Positions 46,190 through 57,433 of a stretch of 64,000 nucleotides of DNA are shown here, one piece after another. Position 1 is the stretch's first letter; each line of letters starts with the position of its first letter. The position numbers and the translations under genes are program-made. Origin of the DNA: Sabellastarte sp. h YS-2021 (lineage: Eukaryota; Annelida; Polychaeta; Sabellida; Sabellidae); NCBI GenBank assembly GCA_964017235.1, contig OZ024930.1, positions 153,388,221-153,452,220 of the forward strand. Direction: 5' to 3'. The notes beneath the pieces are model-generated. The model made no database searches, had not been told where the DNA came from, and was given only the letters and a program-made list of their open reading frames with translations.

Positions 46190-46570
46190 AAGCTTGTATA
46201 TGGGGGTCACGGGGTAAATCTGACCATCTATATAGGCTCTTACATATGGTTTCCCAATACCTCTTAATACATTCTAAATGAGATATTAGGCAAAAAGACA
46301 AATTGTACTGTTTTACGACCCCAGTTTGACCCATAAGAGGGGGGTCGGGGGTAAATCTGATGAACTATATACACTCTCTACCTATGGTTTCCCAATACCT
46401 GTTGTAACATTCTAAAGCTGTAAAAGAAATGACAAAGGAGATATAAGGCAAAGTGTCAAAATCTGCTATTTTATGACTCCAGTTTGAACCCTACAGGGGG
46501 GTCGGGGGAAATTTAACTTGCTTTCTAGACTGTCCACATATGGTTTCCTGTTACTCCCAATATATTTTGT
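46190..46570 (+). repeat. Tandem repeat, about 145 bp, 2.5 units, GGGGGTC-marked
   Basis: GGGGTAAATCTGA recurs near 46211 and 46346, with a diverged third at 46500. It is followed by TATGGTTTCCCAATACC and, later, GAGATATAAGGCAAA. It resembles the GACC/GAGATATAAGG arrays elsewhere in the window. No gene. Confidence 0.7.
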
Positions 46571-46977
46571 TGCTCTAAATGCACTACTTAAAATAATAGG
46601 GGGCTTCACATGAATTTTAAGTTTTCTGGTTGGTACCTGTGAGAAAATCACTCATAAATATGTCAATTTTCAGCGGATCACTGCCAAAAGGTAATCAGCT
46701 CGAATTTTGATAGTATGAACATGTGTATGAAATTACAAGGCTCGGCATTGAGTAGATTTTGCTTAGCAATGGTGACAGGCGGGTGTACCCCCAAAATATT
46801 TTTCGATCATGTGACCTTGATAAAGATCAAAGGTGAAATTTAAGCATGTGGAAAATTTTTTCCATGCTTAAGGTACATAACTGCCAAATATGGTTGAAAA
46901 GCTTTCAATAATGAGTGAAATATTCAAGGGAAACCATAATGCAGCGGTGGTGGAGAGGAAACTGAAGTGAAAACAAA
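46571..46977. other. Spacer with no recognised gene
   Basis: It contains one AGATCAAAGGTGAAATTTAA fragment related to the AGGTCA arrays. Otherwise nothing was recognised. Confidence 0.45.
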
Positions 46978-47869
46978 TAACCCATAAGTGCTGTCAGGGT
47001 ATTGTTTTCACCCATGGTATCTGGCTAGGTGTCTGGCTAGATGTTTGGGTATTCAGGTGGGTGGGCAGGCGGGCAGGCCAGTGGGCTTGAGGAAAAGTTT
47101 GTCTGGGCTGTATCTCAGAAACTGTAAGGTGTAGGAAGTTGATACTTGGTAGGGACATTGTTTAGGGGTTGTAGGTGTGTAATGTCATGGTTTGACCTTG
47201 ATTTGACCTATGATGTTGCCATAGTGACCTTGACCTATAAATTCTTGTCTGGGTTATATCTCAGAAACTGTAAGGTGTAGGAAGTTGATACTTGGTTGGG
47301 ACATTGGTTAGGGATTGTAGGTGTTCAACATGATAGTGTGACCTAGATTCACATTTGAGCTTGCTGTAGTGACCTTGAACATTAAAATCTTATCCAAACT
47401 ATACCTCAGAATCTATAAGGTGTAAAAGGTTGATATTTGAGGTTTGGGTATGCAGAGTATGGCCTTAATTTGACCTTTGACCTTCTAGGCAGTGAACTTG
47501 AACTTAAAAATCTTGTTAGTGCCATATCTCTGAAACTGTAAGAAGAGAAAGTTGTAGAATGGTGTAGAAAGTTGATTCTTGGATGGGTCATTGGTTGGGG
47601 ATACAATTATACTAAGTCATGGTGTGATCTTTAACCTTGGGTCTGCCAAAGTTTGTTCACCTTCCATAATTGAGCCATATTTCTCTTATGACAAAGATAT
47701 ATGGATTGCTGTAACTGATTATTATTTGTACTTCTTAATTGTGCCATTTCTACTGGTAAGTACATTTCAATTTATAAATTTTACAGCTTCTTATTTTTCT
47801 CTCTGAAACACTATTTTGCTCTGCAAACATTATTTGGACCTTTACATGATGCACTGTTTCCACTGGAAC

Positions 47870-48430
47870 CGACAGGCCGGTAACTATGCATTTTGGAGAG
47901 TTGGGGCCATTGTTTACATAGTCGGTTAGGGTCGGTTACAAGTTACCGGTCTGTCAGGGAGAGTCGGTGAAATATCAAACGTGTTTGATATTTCTATGAC
48001 CATTGCCGACCCTTGTATCCAACCCTAATTTCAGCCCCCTAGCAACAGGCCTGTCGGTTAACTTAACGGCCTGTCGGTTACACTTCCCAGCTTGTCGTTT
48101 AATCAAACAGGCCTGTCTGTAACAAGTATCCGGCTTGTCCCAAATATGAACTTCCAGACTGTACATGATGACTCACCGACTGTGCGGGAAGTGTTACAGT
48201 ACAGTTGGTAACTTTTGCCGGCCTGTCTGTAAGTGTTCCCGACAGGCCTGAAAAGTTTACAGGCTGGTCGGTAACTTTAACAGACTGGGTCCTAGAGTCG
48301 GGAAAATTTCTAACTGACAGGCCTTAAACTGAAACAGACAAGCCATAAACAATAACCGACAGGCCTGTAACACTAACAGGCAAGCCGGCAATATTTTTGC
48401 TTCTTATGGCCTGTCGGCTTCAAAGTCTGG
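47870..48430. promoter_or_regulatory. Harbinger left subterminal motif cluster
   Basis: At least twelve copies of GGCCTGTCGG, GACAGGCC and related words occur on both strands in about 550 bp. The same words (CTTGTCGG, CCTGTCGG, GGTCGGTT) recur at 52800-53065. Subterminal motif clusters in Harbinger elements can bind the Myb-like protein. The function here is inferred from position and symmetry. Confidence 0.55.
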
Positions 48431-48431
48431 G

Positions 48432-48440
48432 TATAAAAAG
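48432..48440 (+). promoter_or_regulatory. TATA box for the Harbinger Myb-like gene
   Basis: TATAAAAAG lies about 215-230 bp upstream of the first ATGs of the accessory gene, in an otherwise mixed-composition context. Confidence 0.55.
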
Positions 48441-48645
48441 GCGAGTCAGTAGACAATCTGCATATATTTGATATGACTTTGATTTGTCGACTGACAACTT
48501 GGTGTGCAGCTTTTCTTCAGGTTTTTATTTTGGGGAAATTAGCTTAAGTACTGAGCTAGGCTGGACTGGTTGGGAGTAAAATCTCTTCTGTGAGGTTTCA
48601 CTTTTATTTTAAGATTTTGTTTTTTAAAACAAGCTGTACACTTGA

Positions 48646-50210
48646 ATGATTCATCAGCATATGCCAAGGGGCAGAAGGAGAAAGATTGAAGTACCAACTG
48701 GAGACACTCAACCACAGTTTGAGTTAGGAGATACAGCTGAGGATATAGAGGGAAGGAGGAGGGAGAGAGAGGTGAGGGATCAGAGAGAGAGGATTGAACA
48801 GGCGGAGAGGGACAGAGAGAGGAAGGAGAGAGAGAGGAGGTAAGAGAGCCAAGAAAGAGGAGAGAAGAGAGTGCGAACTGATATGGATACTGATGTAGAA
48901 TCAACTCAATCCACACAGAAGAAGGGCCAGATGAAGTCCATTTTCCTGAGTGATTCAGACAAAGAAGCCATCGTGGAGTTTGTTAAACAGCACGAGGAAC
49001 TGTGTGACAAGACCAACGACAGTTTCAAAGACAAGCAGAAGAAGGAAGGACTTTGGGAGCACCTAGCAGCTACCAGAAACTTGTCAAGACTGTGAAAAAG
49101 TGGTTCAATACTCAATGTACCAGATATGGCAAGCTCACTCAGATGAAGTCAGGACAAGCAGCTGAGAAGAGCACAGAATGACAGACCTGGCTGAAGGACA
49201 GTTTCAGTTTTCTACAAGGTCACATCAGAAGGAAGGGAGTTTCCAAGTCTTCTGCATTCAAGTCACCCCAGAGGCCGTCTGCAGCCGCAGCTTCAGTTCG
49301 AGATACATCCAGGGACACAGAATCCGAGAAGGAAATCAGCATTACATCAGATGTTACTCATCGGCCTTCGAGTACCAGTCCCAAGCGATGACAGCGTCCA
49401 GTTGCGACTACCGCCACATCTGCAAATCCAGTCTTAGATGGGTTCTAGCAGATGAGGTTGATGATTTTCACATTTTTGGGTGCACATCAGGACCCCACTC
49501 CAAGTCCTCGACAGTCGTTCTGCAACTATCTCCACTCTGAGATTGAACATCTTGAAGAAAGGGACTTTTTAACCTTCAGGAATGACACAGTGAAGCTTCT
49601 CAGTAAAATACAGTACAAGGCCAAAGAACGCAAGAGACATTTCACCACAAGTCAAGAGGTCACCACATATCAACATCCAGAAGCACCACAGTCCACAGCA
49701 GGACGGTAATATGTACTCACCATCCCGGAAACTCAACCAGTCTCCATTCCAGTTGTGCAGCCTCAACAGACTACCACAAGACAGCCTGTTACAGTGATTG
49801 TGAAAGTACAGCAAACATCGGGGCCTTCATCATTGTCAGTACAGCCTACTTCTTATGTTGTGAATGACCAACAGCCTGGGACTTCCAGACAGATGATTTT
49901 CAACCCACCTTCAGTTGCACCTTCACAACAGGAGGAGAGTCAGACAACACTTCTGGATTATCCAGTCTCTTCACAGCTATTCCCAGTGTGCTTCAGTATC
50001 AACAGATGGACACACCACAGCCATTTTCACCCTCTCAACTTCAACCAGCACCGTCACACGTGCCATCTTCCACTCATCATGAACATTCAAGACCTCCCAG
50101 CCAGTCCAGCCAGCAGAGTCAAAGTCAGCCCAAATCAACGGATTAGCCCGCACAAGTCGCACCAAACCCGGCCCCTCTTAGGGCCACCCGAATCATCCAA
50201 AAACAATTAA
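48646..50210 (+). pseudogene. Harbinger Myb/SANT-like accessory protein, broken
   Basis: It begins with MPRGRRRKIEVP and an Arg/Glu-rich coiled-coil-like segment. The DNA-binding part follows: FLSDSDKEAIVEFVKQHEEL, then KKEGLWEHLAATRNL and, after a frameshift near 49085, KTVKKWFNTQCTRYGKLTQM. Later frames give a Ser/Thr/Pro-rich linker, SFCNYLHSEIEHLEERDF and a Gln/Pro-rich tail. In-frame TGA stops near 49178 and 49389 look like CGA-to-TGA decay, and a TAG lies near 49448. In autonomous Harbingers this protein helps import the transposase and bind the ends (family knowledge). This copy cannot make a full product. Confidence 0.75.
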
Positions 50211-50444
50211 CAACCTACAAGTTTGTGCCCAAAAACATGAAAGGCATACCGTCCAACACTTACACCTCCCCACAGTACAAAAAAAATTGTGTGAATGAAT
50301 GTGTGAATATTAAACACATATAAATAAACTTCCACCACAAAATGAAAACAAAAAAAAATTCCCCTTAAAAATAATCCTCTAAGAAATCAAAGTAAAACCA
50401 CCACCCAAACAAAATAAAATTTAAAACAAACTCCCCCCACCCCC

Positions 50445-50965
50445 AAAAAATAAAGATGTGGACTCAAACCCACAACCCCCCAAAAATAAAGTTGTAGACT
50501 CAAACCCACGTCCCCCGAAAACCAAGATCCAGATTCAAACCCACGTCCCTCATAAACCAAGATCCAGATTCAAACCCACATCCCTGTCTCCCAAAACCCC
50601 ACTTTAAATAAAAAGCCACATCCACACTGACACACCAACAAACATGAGGCCTAACAAAATTGATAAAAATGTGACTGGCAATGGATTGATAAACTAAAAA
50701 AAAGAAATTGGATGTGGACTTAAACCCACAACCCCCAAAAAATAAAGTTGAAGACTCAAACCCACGTCCCCCAAAAACCAAGATCCAGATTCAAACCCAC
50801 GTCCCTCATAAACCAAGATCCAGATTCAAACCCACATCCCTGTCTCCCAAAACCCCACTTTAAATAAAAAGCCACATCCACACTGACACACCAACAAACA
50901 TGAGGCCTAACAAAATTGATAAAAATGTGACTGGCAATGGATTGATAAACTAAAAAAAAAGAAAT
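50445..50965. repeat. 256 bp tandem duplication with CAAACCCACRTCC sub-repeats
   Basis: A 256 bp unit is present twice (for example CACCAACAAACATGAGG at 50633 and 50889). Each unit contains several copies of ATTCAAACCCACRTCCCT. It lies in the intergenic middle of the Harbinger. Reverse complements of the sub-repeat loosely resemble a tRNA B box, but no tRNA structure is present. Confidence 0.8.
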
Positions 50966-51377
50966 TATTGGGACTGCAAAGCTTGTATAATTTTCTTTTT
51001 GCAAATTTCCTAGCACTTTTTAAATTCTTGTGAATTATGCAGGAAATATTTCCAGATATTTATTTGGAAACTTTTTTTTAATACCACTTTGTAAATTATT
51101 TTTTCAGAGATTTAAGCCAGGTCATGGGATGGCAACTTTGTTAAGTGAGGACCTGGGTTTGAATCTGTAAGTGATATAGTTTACTTTTTTCAACTGAGTG
51201 TGGGATGGATTGGTATTTGTGATGGGGAATATTTTTGGTGAAATTGAATTTGAATTAAATTATTGGAAACTTGGGGTTGTTTTTGAAGCAACACTTTGCT
51301 AAATAAAAGTTCTTGGATTATTTGGATAGTCCTGAAAAGGACTGATGTATAACAGCATTTTCTCCTCCTCAGTCTTC

Positions 51378-52676
51378 TTAAACTCTCTCCTCCTTCCCAG
51401 CCAGTGCCCCCACGTGATTGAAGTAGTCTTTCAGTAGGTCTCGTTGATGTTTGGCCTCCCTCGATGGTTTTCTGAAGTTCTCTTGATGTCCCTGTTCCCC
51501 CTGGTCCCCCTGTGGTGGTTGTATGACATCAGCTGAAGTGGGTGGTCTGTCTGCTGCCCCCTGATGGCTTCTCAGCATGTTATGTAGTACCACACATGTT
51601 AACACAATGCCTCTCACAGCTTTTGGCCTCTGTTCCATGGTGGTCAACAGCACCTGAATCTCTTGACAAGTATACCAAATGAGTTCTCAACCACCCTTCT
51701 CCCCCTGGATATCCTGTAGTTGGCTATTCTCTCTTCTCTGGTCAGTTGGTGTCTACTGTAAGGCTTGACCATCCAAGGCATCAGGGCAAAGGCGTCGTCC
51801 CACAGCAGGAAGTAGTGTAGATTTGGCCCCCGAGGTCCAAGTGGTTCAGGTGGTGGTAGTCCCAAGGTTCCATTTTCAATTCTTTTTTTCAGTTTGCTGC
51901 GGTTGAAAATCTGTGCATCAGATGATGACCCACAGGAACTTGTAATCTGCATCGACTAAAGCCAAAAGTACCAGGGAGAAGTAGCCCTTGTAGTTTAAAT
52001 ATTCACTGCCTGACTTCTTGGACTTCTTGATAGCAAAGTGTTTTCCATCTAATGCACCAACTGCATGGGGGCATTCCATCTGTTTCTAAATCTTTGTTCA
52101 ATTTTCTTCCAGTCTTCAGGATCGGTGGGGCACATCAGATATTCTTGTTGAAATTCTTTCAAAATGGCTTTTGCAGATCTGGGGGATAAACTTGCAGATG
52201 GTCATTCTTCCAACCCTCCAGTGGTATTGCAGTGAGGTGTAGCTTTCCTCTGTGGATAAGTCTCTCAAAGTAACTGCCAGTTTCAAGCCAACTTCCAGTG
52301 GCTTCCTGAAGTTGGTGATTGACTTCCTGAGGTGGGGGGGTAATTCTTTCTTCAATCAAATAAAAAAATGCTGGCTCCATCCTGGTGAAATTTCTGTAGC
52401 CTGGTATGTCAGTAGTGATTAACTCATCCAAGAGTGTTCTGTAGCAACCTCTCTCCTCTCTCTGCAGTATCCAGGGCAGGATCCATGGATTCTGTGGCTT
52501 CCTTCTCCTTCTTGGTGCTGGGGGTGGGGGTGATGGTGATGCTGGCTGGGCAGGTGCTGGGTTCTGCTGTGTTCTGTGTCTTGAAAATATCAGGTACAAT
52601 AAAAAATTAAACTCAATAAAAACAAAAACAACCCTCAAGTGATCTATCAGTTCCTCTTGATGTGTTCCTGTCATCT
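51378..52676 (-). pseudogene. Harbinger transposase (DDE_Tnp_4 / HARBI1-like), broken
   Basis: The start is MTGTHQEEL near 52674, about 45 bp from a TATA box. The N-terminal part includes RRRRKPQNPWILPWILQREE and DIPGYRNFTRMEPAFF, typical of HARBI1-type proteins. Catalytic motifs are visible in shifted frames: [10 protein letters not shown] (first D, about 52050), [10 protein letters not shown] (second D, about 51950), WDDAFALMPWMVKPYSR and RRVVENSFGILVKRFR (E, about 51690). The tail has VLTCVVLHNMLR and AKHQRDLLKDYFNHVG. At least three one-base indels (near 52130, 52068 and 51925) and a further frame change near 51650 break it. The AT-rich stretch at 52560-52640 may be a small intron. Confidence 0.88.
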
Positions 52677-52715
52677 TTAAAGTGTGAAGTGAATGGCATA
52701 TGACAGGGGAGGGGA

Positions 52716-52726
52716 GTTTATATAGT
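52716..52726 (-). promoter_or_regulatory. TATA box for the Harbinger transposase gene
   Basis: The minus-strand CTATATAAAC lies about 45 bp upstream of the transposase ATG. With the TATA box at 48432 it shows two convergent promoters, each just inside one terminus. Confidence 0.5.
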
Positions 52727-53191
52727 GTGATATGGATCCCAGTTCTGGATCCCGACCCACAAAAACAATCAGTCCTGTTGGGAAGGGTTGGGAACATGCT
52801 CCCGGCTTGTCTGTCATTACGGCTTGTCTGTTTGTGATCTGACTTGTCTGTTAGGGGTTTAGGGCTTGTTGTAGAAGTTCTACGACTGGCCGTGCAAAAA
52901 AATTCTCAACCCTACGGCTTGTCGGGATTGCCATTACAACCTGTCTGTAACTTTACCATCCTGTCGGGGATTTCATAACCGACTCATCATTTTCGCGCCA
53001 TTTTTTCTACGACCCTCCGACTTTTGCAACCGACTCTAGAGTCGTAGGGTCGGTTCCAGTGGAAACAGTGCATAAATGACACCATTTGCTGTGAAAGTCT
53101 CCTGGTATTTTTACTGTTTCATTTCTTCTATATTTCATGGTGTCAAAAACTGTTTCCCCAGGCTTTGGGGTTCGGGGATCCCTGATGCTAT

Positions 53192-54130
53192 TTTTAGTAT
53201 GATGACCCTACTTGACCTTGAAGCAGGGTCAAAGGTCATTATTTCCTCTAAGTTGCTTTTACATTTAGAAGCCCTGGAACCAATAATAAGGGAGATATAA
53301 GAGCCTCTTAGTGTGATGACCAAATTGACCTTGAAGCAGTGGTAAAAGGCCAAATTCAGCACTTTTTAAAGATTTGCAGGCCATGTCATCCCAGACATTA
53401 GTTTCAAGCCAAAGGAGCAATAATAAGGGAAATATGAAGCTGTTTTTGTATGATAACCACACTTGATTTTGAAGCAGGGGACAAAGCTCTAATTCAACAC
53501 CTTCAAAAGATTTGCAGGCCATGATTTCTTATAAGTTGCTTCAGATTTAGTAGCCCTAGAACCAATATTAAGGGAGATATAACAGCCTTTTAGTATGTTG
53601 ACCTAAACTGACCTTCAATCAGGGATCAAAAGGCCAAACTGGGCATTTACTAAAGATTTGCAGGCCATGACTTGCAACAGGTTAGTTTCACATTTTCAAG
53701 CCACAGAGGCAATAATATGGGAAATATAAAGCCTTTTATTTTAAGATAACACCACATTACCTTGAGGTGACAAAGGTCAAATTTGACACTTGCAAAAGAT
53801 TTGCAGGCCATGGTTTCCCATAAGTTGTTTCATATTTGGAAGCTCTAAAACCAATAATAAGGGAAATATGACAGCCTTTCGAACTGAAATCAAAGGCCAA
53901 ATTTGGCACTTGCTAAAGATTTCCAAGCCCATTTCCAATAGGTTGTTTCAAGCCACAAGAGCAGTAACAAGAGAGATATAAGGCCATTTCAGTATGATGA
54001 CCCCACTTGACCTAGAAGCAGGGGTCAAAGGTAAAGGATTGGGCTATGATTTCCTATAAGTTGATTTCTCATTCCAAACCCCTAGGACCAATGGTAAAGA
54101 AAATATTACGCCTTTTTGATGATATTCGCA
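53192..54130 (+). repeat. Tandem repeat, about 145 bp, six degenerate units
   Basis: The unit contains GACCTTGAAGCAGGG, TCAAAGGTCAAATT, AAGATTTGCAGGCCATG and CAATAATAAGGGAGATAT. Units recur near 53211, 53331, 53461, 53610, 53755 and 54005 with considerable drift. It is related to the arrays at 24550, 32790 and 38244. Confidence 0.8.
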
Positions 54131-54673
54131 AATCTGATGAACAGTCAGCCATGACGACCATTTCATTTTTTTTAAATGATGACAACATTTTTGACAATCT
54201 GTAAATTTGGTTAAAATACTTTCCTAAATGAATGAGATATAAAGATTTGTTGAAAATCCATGCATGTGTTTAGGCTGTGAAATACCTAAAACCTTATGAT
54301 TAAAAAAATTGTAAAGGTTTTTGCCACATACCTGCCACTGCTGCCACTGCAAATGCCAAACAGATGGCACAGGGGATGACTATAACCCCACTCTTTCGGG
54401 GCTAGTGTTAGAGTGCTTATAACTTGCCTATTATGCCTAGAGGTGTTGGATGTTGAGCAAACCTATAGGAAATTGTTTGCTTAGAATCGGCTGATGTTTG
54501 ATGTCACATTTGACCTTTGGCCTCTTATTGAAGGTCAAATGAGGGTAGCCAACATTAAAAGTGTTAATATCTTGCTTATTATTGATCTGAGAACTTTGGT
54601 ATATTAAATTAATCTATTGCAAAGTACTAGTATTCAAATCATTTGACCTTTGAACCTGCTTTTAAGAAAGAAA
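54131..54673. other. Spacer with fragments of AGGTCA-type repeat and no gene
   Basis: It contains ACATTTGACCTTTGGCC and a few more TTTGACC words. No coding sequence was recognised. Confidence 0.5.
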
Positions 54674-55536
54674 ATAGCATCAGAGATGCCCATAGCCACA
54701 ACCTGGGGAAATAGTTTTCAATACCATGAGATATAGAAGTAGAGAAACAGTATAACGATTGGGCACTTTCAGAGCAGTGTCAGTAATATAAAGGTCCTAA
54801 TAATGTTTAAGTAGAGAAAATAACATCTAACAGAAAGAAAATGCATGTAAAGATAGAATATTAATACAAGACAATTCAATAGCAAGATGACAACATGAAT
54901 CAGTAAACTAAAAATTATGAAGCTGTAAAATTTATTTATTGGAGAATAGCTGTCAATGCATAATTATGTAAAAGTGCATATAATAATCACTTTCAGAAAT
55001 CCATATATCTTTGTCATAAGAGAAATATGTCTCAAATATGGGAGGTCAACACACTTTGGCAGGTCCAAGGTTAAAGATCACACAATGACTTTGCATACCT
55101 ACTCCCCAACCAATGACCCATCCAAGAATCATCTTTCTACACATTATGGAATCCAAGAAATAGCCCAGACAAATTTTATAAAGCTCATGGTCACTGTGAA
55201 AAAGTCAAAGGTCAAATCAAGACAACTCCATGAGTTTGCACACCTACAACCACTAAGCAACAACCCTACCAAATATCAACTTCTTACACTTAAGAGATAT
55301 TGCCAGGACAAAATTTTTATGGTCATCGTCACTACGACAAGACCAAAAGTTAAATCAAGGTCACAGCATCACGTTGCACAAGATTTTATAGGTCAAGGTC
55401 ACTACAAAAAGGTCAAACTTTTTCCCACCACCAAGCCAAACCTCTGACCACCTACCCAATCCCCCACCTACCCGCCCGAATGCTCACCCCCCATCTGGAC
55501 ACCATGTGTAAAAACAATACCCGACAGTACTTAAGG
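54674..55536 (+). mobile_element. Family II element copy F, complete but diverged
   Basis: It starts ATAGCATCAGAGATGCCC. The arm runs to about 55050, followed by about three diverged monomers (AAGTCAAAGGTCAAATC at 55203, AAGGTCACTAC at 55397). The 3' tract is CACCATGTGTAAAAACAATA ending near ACTTAAGG, where the right-hand 109 bp array begins at once. It is in inverted orientation relative to copy E, with both 3' ends facing the 109 bp arrays. Confidence 0.75.
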
Positions 55537-57433
55537 ATAGGTCAGCCCTTCCTCGCCCTTGTGTGTGCACAGTGGGATAGGCATCTCTTCTTACTTGTAA
55601 AATGGCCACAGTGGGATGCTCAGCCTGAAAAGTGTGCACAGTGGGATAGGTCAGCCCTTCCTCGCCCTTGTGTGTGCACAGTGGGATAGGCAACTCTTGT
55701 TACTTGTAAAATGGCCACAGTGGGATGCTCAGCCTCAAAAGTGTGCACAGTGGGATAGGTCAGCCCTTCCTCGCCCTTGTGTGTGCACAGTGGGATAGGC
55801 AACTCTTGTTACTTGTAAAATGGCCACAGTGGGATGCTCAGCCTGAAAAGTGTGCACAGTGGGATAGGTCAGCCCTTCCTCGCCCTTGTGTGTGCACAGT
55901 GGGATAGGCAACTCTTGTTACTTGTAAAATGGCCACAGTGGGATGCTCAGCCTGGAAAGTGTGCACAGTGGGATAGGTCAGCCCTTCCTCGCCCTTGTGT
56001 GTGCACAGTGGGATAGGCATCTCTTCTTACTTGTAAAATGGCCACAGTGGGATGCTCAGCCTCAAAAGTGTGCACAGTGGGATAGGTCAGCCCTTCCTCG
56101 CCCTTGTGTGTGCACAGTGGGATAGGCAACTCTTCTTACTTGTAAAATGGCCACAGTGGGATGCTCAGCCTGAAAAGTGTGCACAGTGGGATAGGTCAGC
56201 CCTTCCTCGCCCTTGTGTGTGCACAGTGGGATAGGCATCTCTTCTTACTTGTAAAATGGCCACAGTGGGATGCTCAGCCTGAAAAGTGTGCACAGTGGGA
56301 TAGGTCAGCCCTTCCTCGCCCTTGTGTGTGCACAGTGGGATAGGCATCTCTTCTTACTTGTAAAATGGCCACAGTGGGATGCTCAGCCTGAAAAGTGTGC
56401 ACAGTGGGATAGGTCAGCCCTTCCTCGCCCTTGTGTGTGCACAGTGGGATAGGCAACTCTTGTTACTTGTAAAATGGCCACAGTGGGATGCTCAGCCTGA
56501 AAAGTGTGCACAGTGGGATAGGTCAGCCCTTCCTCGCCCTTGTGTGTGCACAGTGGGATAGGCAACTCTTCTTACTTGTAAAATGGCCACAGTGGGATGC
56601 TCAGCCTCAAAAGTGTGCACAGTGGGATAGGTCAGCCCTTCCTCGCCCTTGTGTGTCCACAGTGGGATAGGCAACTCTTGTTACTTGTAAAATGGCCACA
56701 GTGGGATGCTCAGCCTCAAAAGTGTGCACAGTGGGATAGGTCAGCCCTTCCTCGCCCTTGTGTGTGCACAGTGGGATAGGCAACTCTTGTTACTTGTAAA
56801 ATGGCCACAGTGGGATGCTCAGCCTCAAAAGTGTGCACAGTGGGATAGGTCAGCCCTTCCTCGCCCTTGTGTGTGCACAGTGGGATAGGCAACTCTTGTT
56901 ACTTGTAAAATGGCCACAGTGGGATGCTCAGCCTCAAAAGTGTGCACAGTGGGATAGGTCAGCCCTTCCTCGCCCTTGTGTGTGCACAGTGGGATAGGCA
57001 ACTCTTCTTACTTGTAAAATGGCCACAGTGGGATGCTCAGCCTCAAAAGTGTGCACAGTGGGATAGGTCAGCCCTTCCTCGCCCTTGTGTGTGCACAGTG
57101 GGATAGGCAACTCTTCTTACTTGTAAAATGGCCACAGTGGGATGCTCAGCCTCAAAAGTGTGCACAGTGGGATAGGTCAGCCCTTCCTCGCCCTTGTGTG
57201 TGCACAGTGGGATAGGCAACTCTTCTTACTTGTAAAATGGCCACAGTGGGATGCTCAGCCTCAAAAGTGTGCACAGTGGGATAGGTCAGCCCTTCCTCGC
57301 CCTTGTATGTGCACAGTGGGATAGGCATCTCTTGTTACTTGTAAAATGGCCACAGTGGGATGCTCAGCCTCAAAAGTGTGCACAGTGGGATAGGTCAGCC
57401 CTTCCTCGCCCTTGTGTGTCCACAGTGGGATAG
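55537..57433 (-). repeat. 109 bp tandem array, right copy, 17 units, inverted
   Basis: It is the same 109 bp unit as at 44826-46033 but in reverse orientation. It differs diagnostically at the ACTTGTAAAATGG / CTCTTSTTACTTG segment (the left array has CATTTGTAAAATGG). Sub-variants (ATCTCTTCTTAC versus AACTCTTGTTAC, CAGCCTGAAAAG versus CAGCCTCAAAAG) are shared by blocks of neighbouring units. This is the pattern expected of unequal exchange within the array. Confidence 0.95.

Larger units (their letters stand above)
47850..53072. mobile_element. PIF/Harbinger DNA transposon, 5.2 kb, two convergent genes, both broken
   Basis: The ends are TGCACTGTTTCCACTGGAAC and its inverted counterpart, perfect over about 25 bp. 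The flanks are TGA (47847-47849) and TAA (53073-53075), consistent with a 3 bp duplication of the family's preferred TTA/TAA target with one later mutation. A Myb/SANT-like accessory gene runs rightwards from 48.65 kb and a transposase runs leftwards from 52.67 kb. The subterminal 500 bp on the left and 270 bp on the right are rich in scattered GGCCTGTCGGT / CGACTCTAGAGTCG-type words, likely binding sites for the transposition proteins (inference). Confidence 0.92.
46978..53191 (-). mobile_element. Family II element copy E, minus strand, split by a Harbinger transposon
   Basis: Its 3' end lies at 46978 (CAGCACTTATGGGTT in place of the usual palindrome, then CACCCATGG) and about three minus-strand core monomers run to about 47630. 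The left arm follows to 47849, matching copy F (CCATATATCTTTGTCATAAG, reverse complement). The arm breaks off within GTAAAGGTCC and resumes beyond the Harbinger at 53073. It ends at 53191 with the reverse complement of ATAGCATCAGGGATCC. Joining 53073-53191 to 46978-47849 gives a complete family II element, which explains both ends of the Harbinger insertion. Confidence 0.82.

Noticed and set aside
48539-48916. Serine/proline-rich minus-strand ORF
   Set aside because: It is antisense to the Arg/Glu-rich start of the Harbinger accessory gene; the GA-rich coding strand makes an artificial CT-rich frame.
50445-50965. tRNA genes or SINE heads suggested by GTGGGTTTGAATC words on the minus strand
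   Set aside because: Only a loose B-box resemblance; no A box, no acceptor stem and no tRNA-like fold within 80 bp.
52159-52797. Full 212-codon frame upstream part as transposase N-terminus
   Set aside because: Codons before the ATG near 52674 overlap the TATA box and subterminal region; the later ATG is the more likely start.
44826-57433. CRISPR-like array
   Set aside because: There are no unique spacers: the whole 109 bp unit is repeated head to tail. The context is eukaryotic and no cas genes are present.
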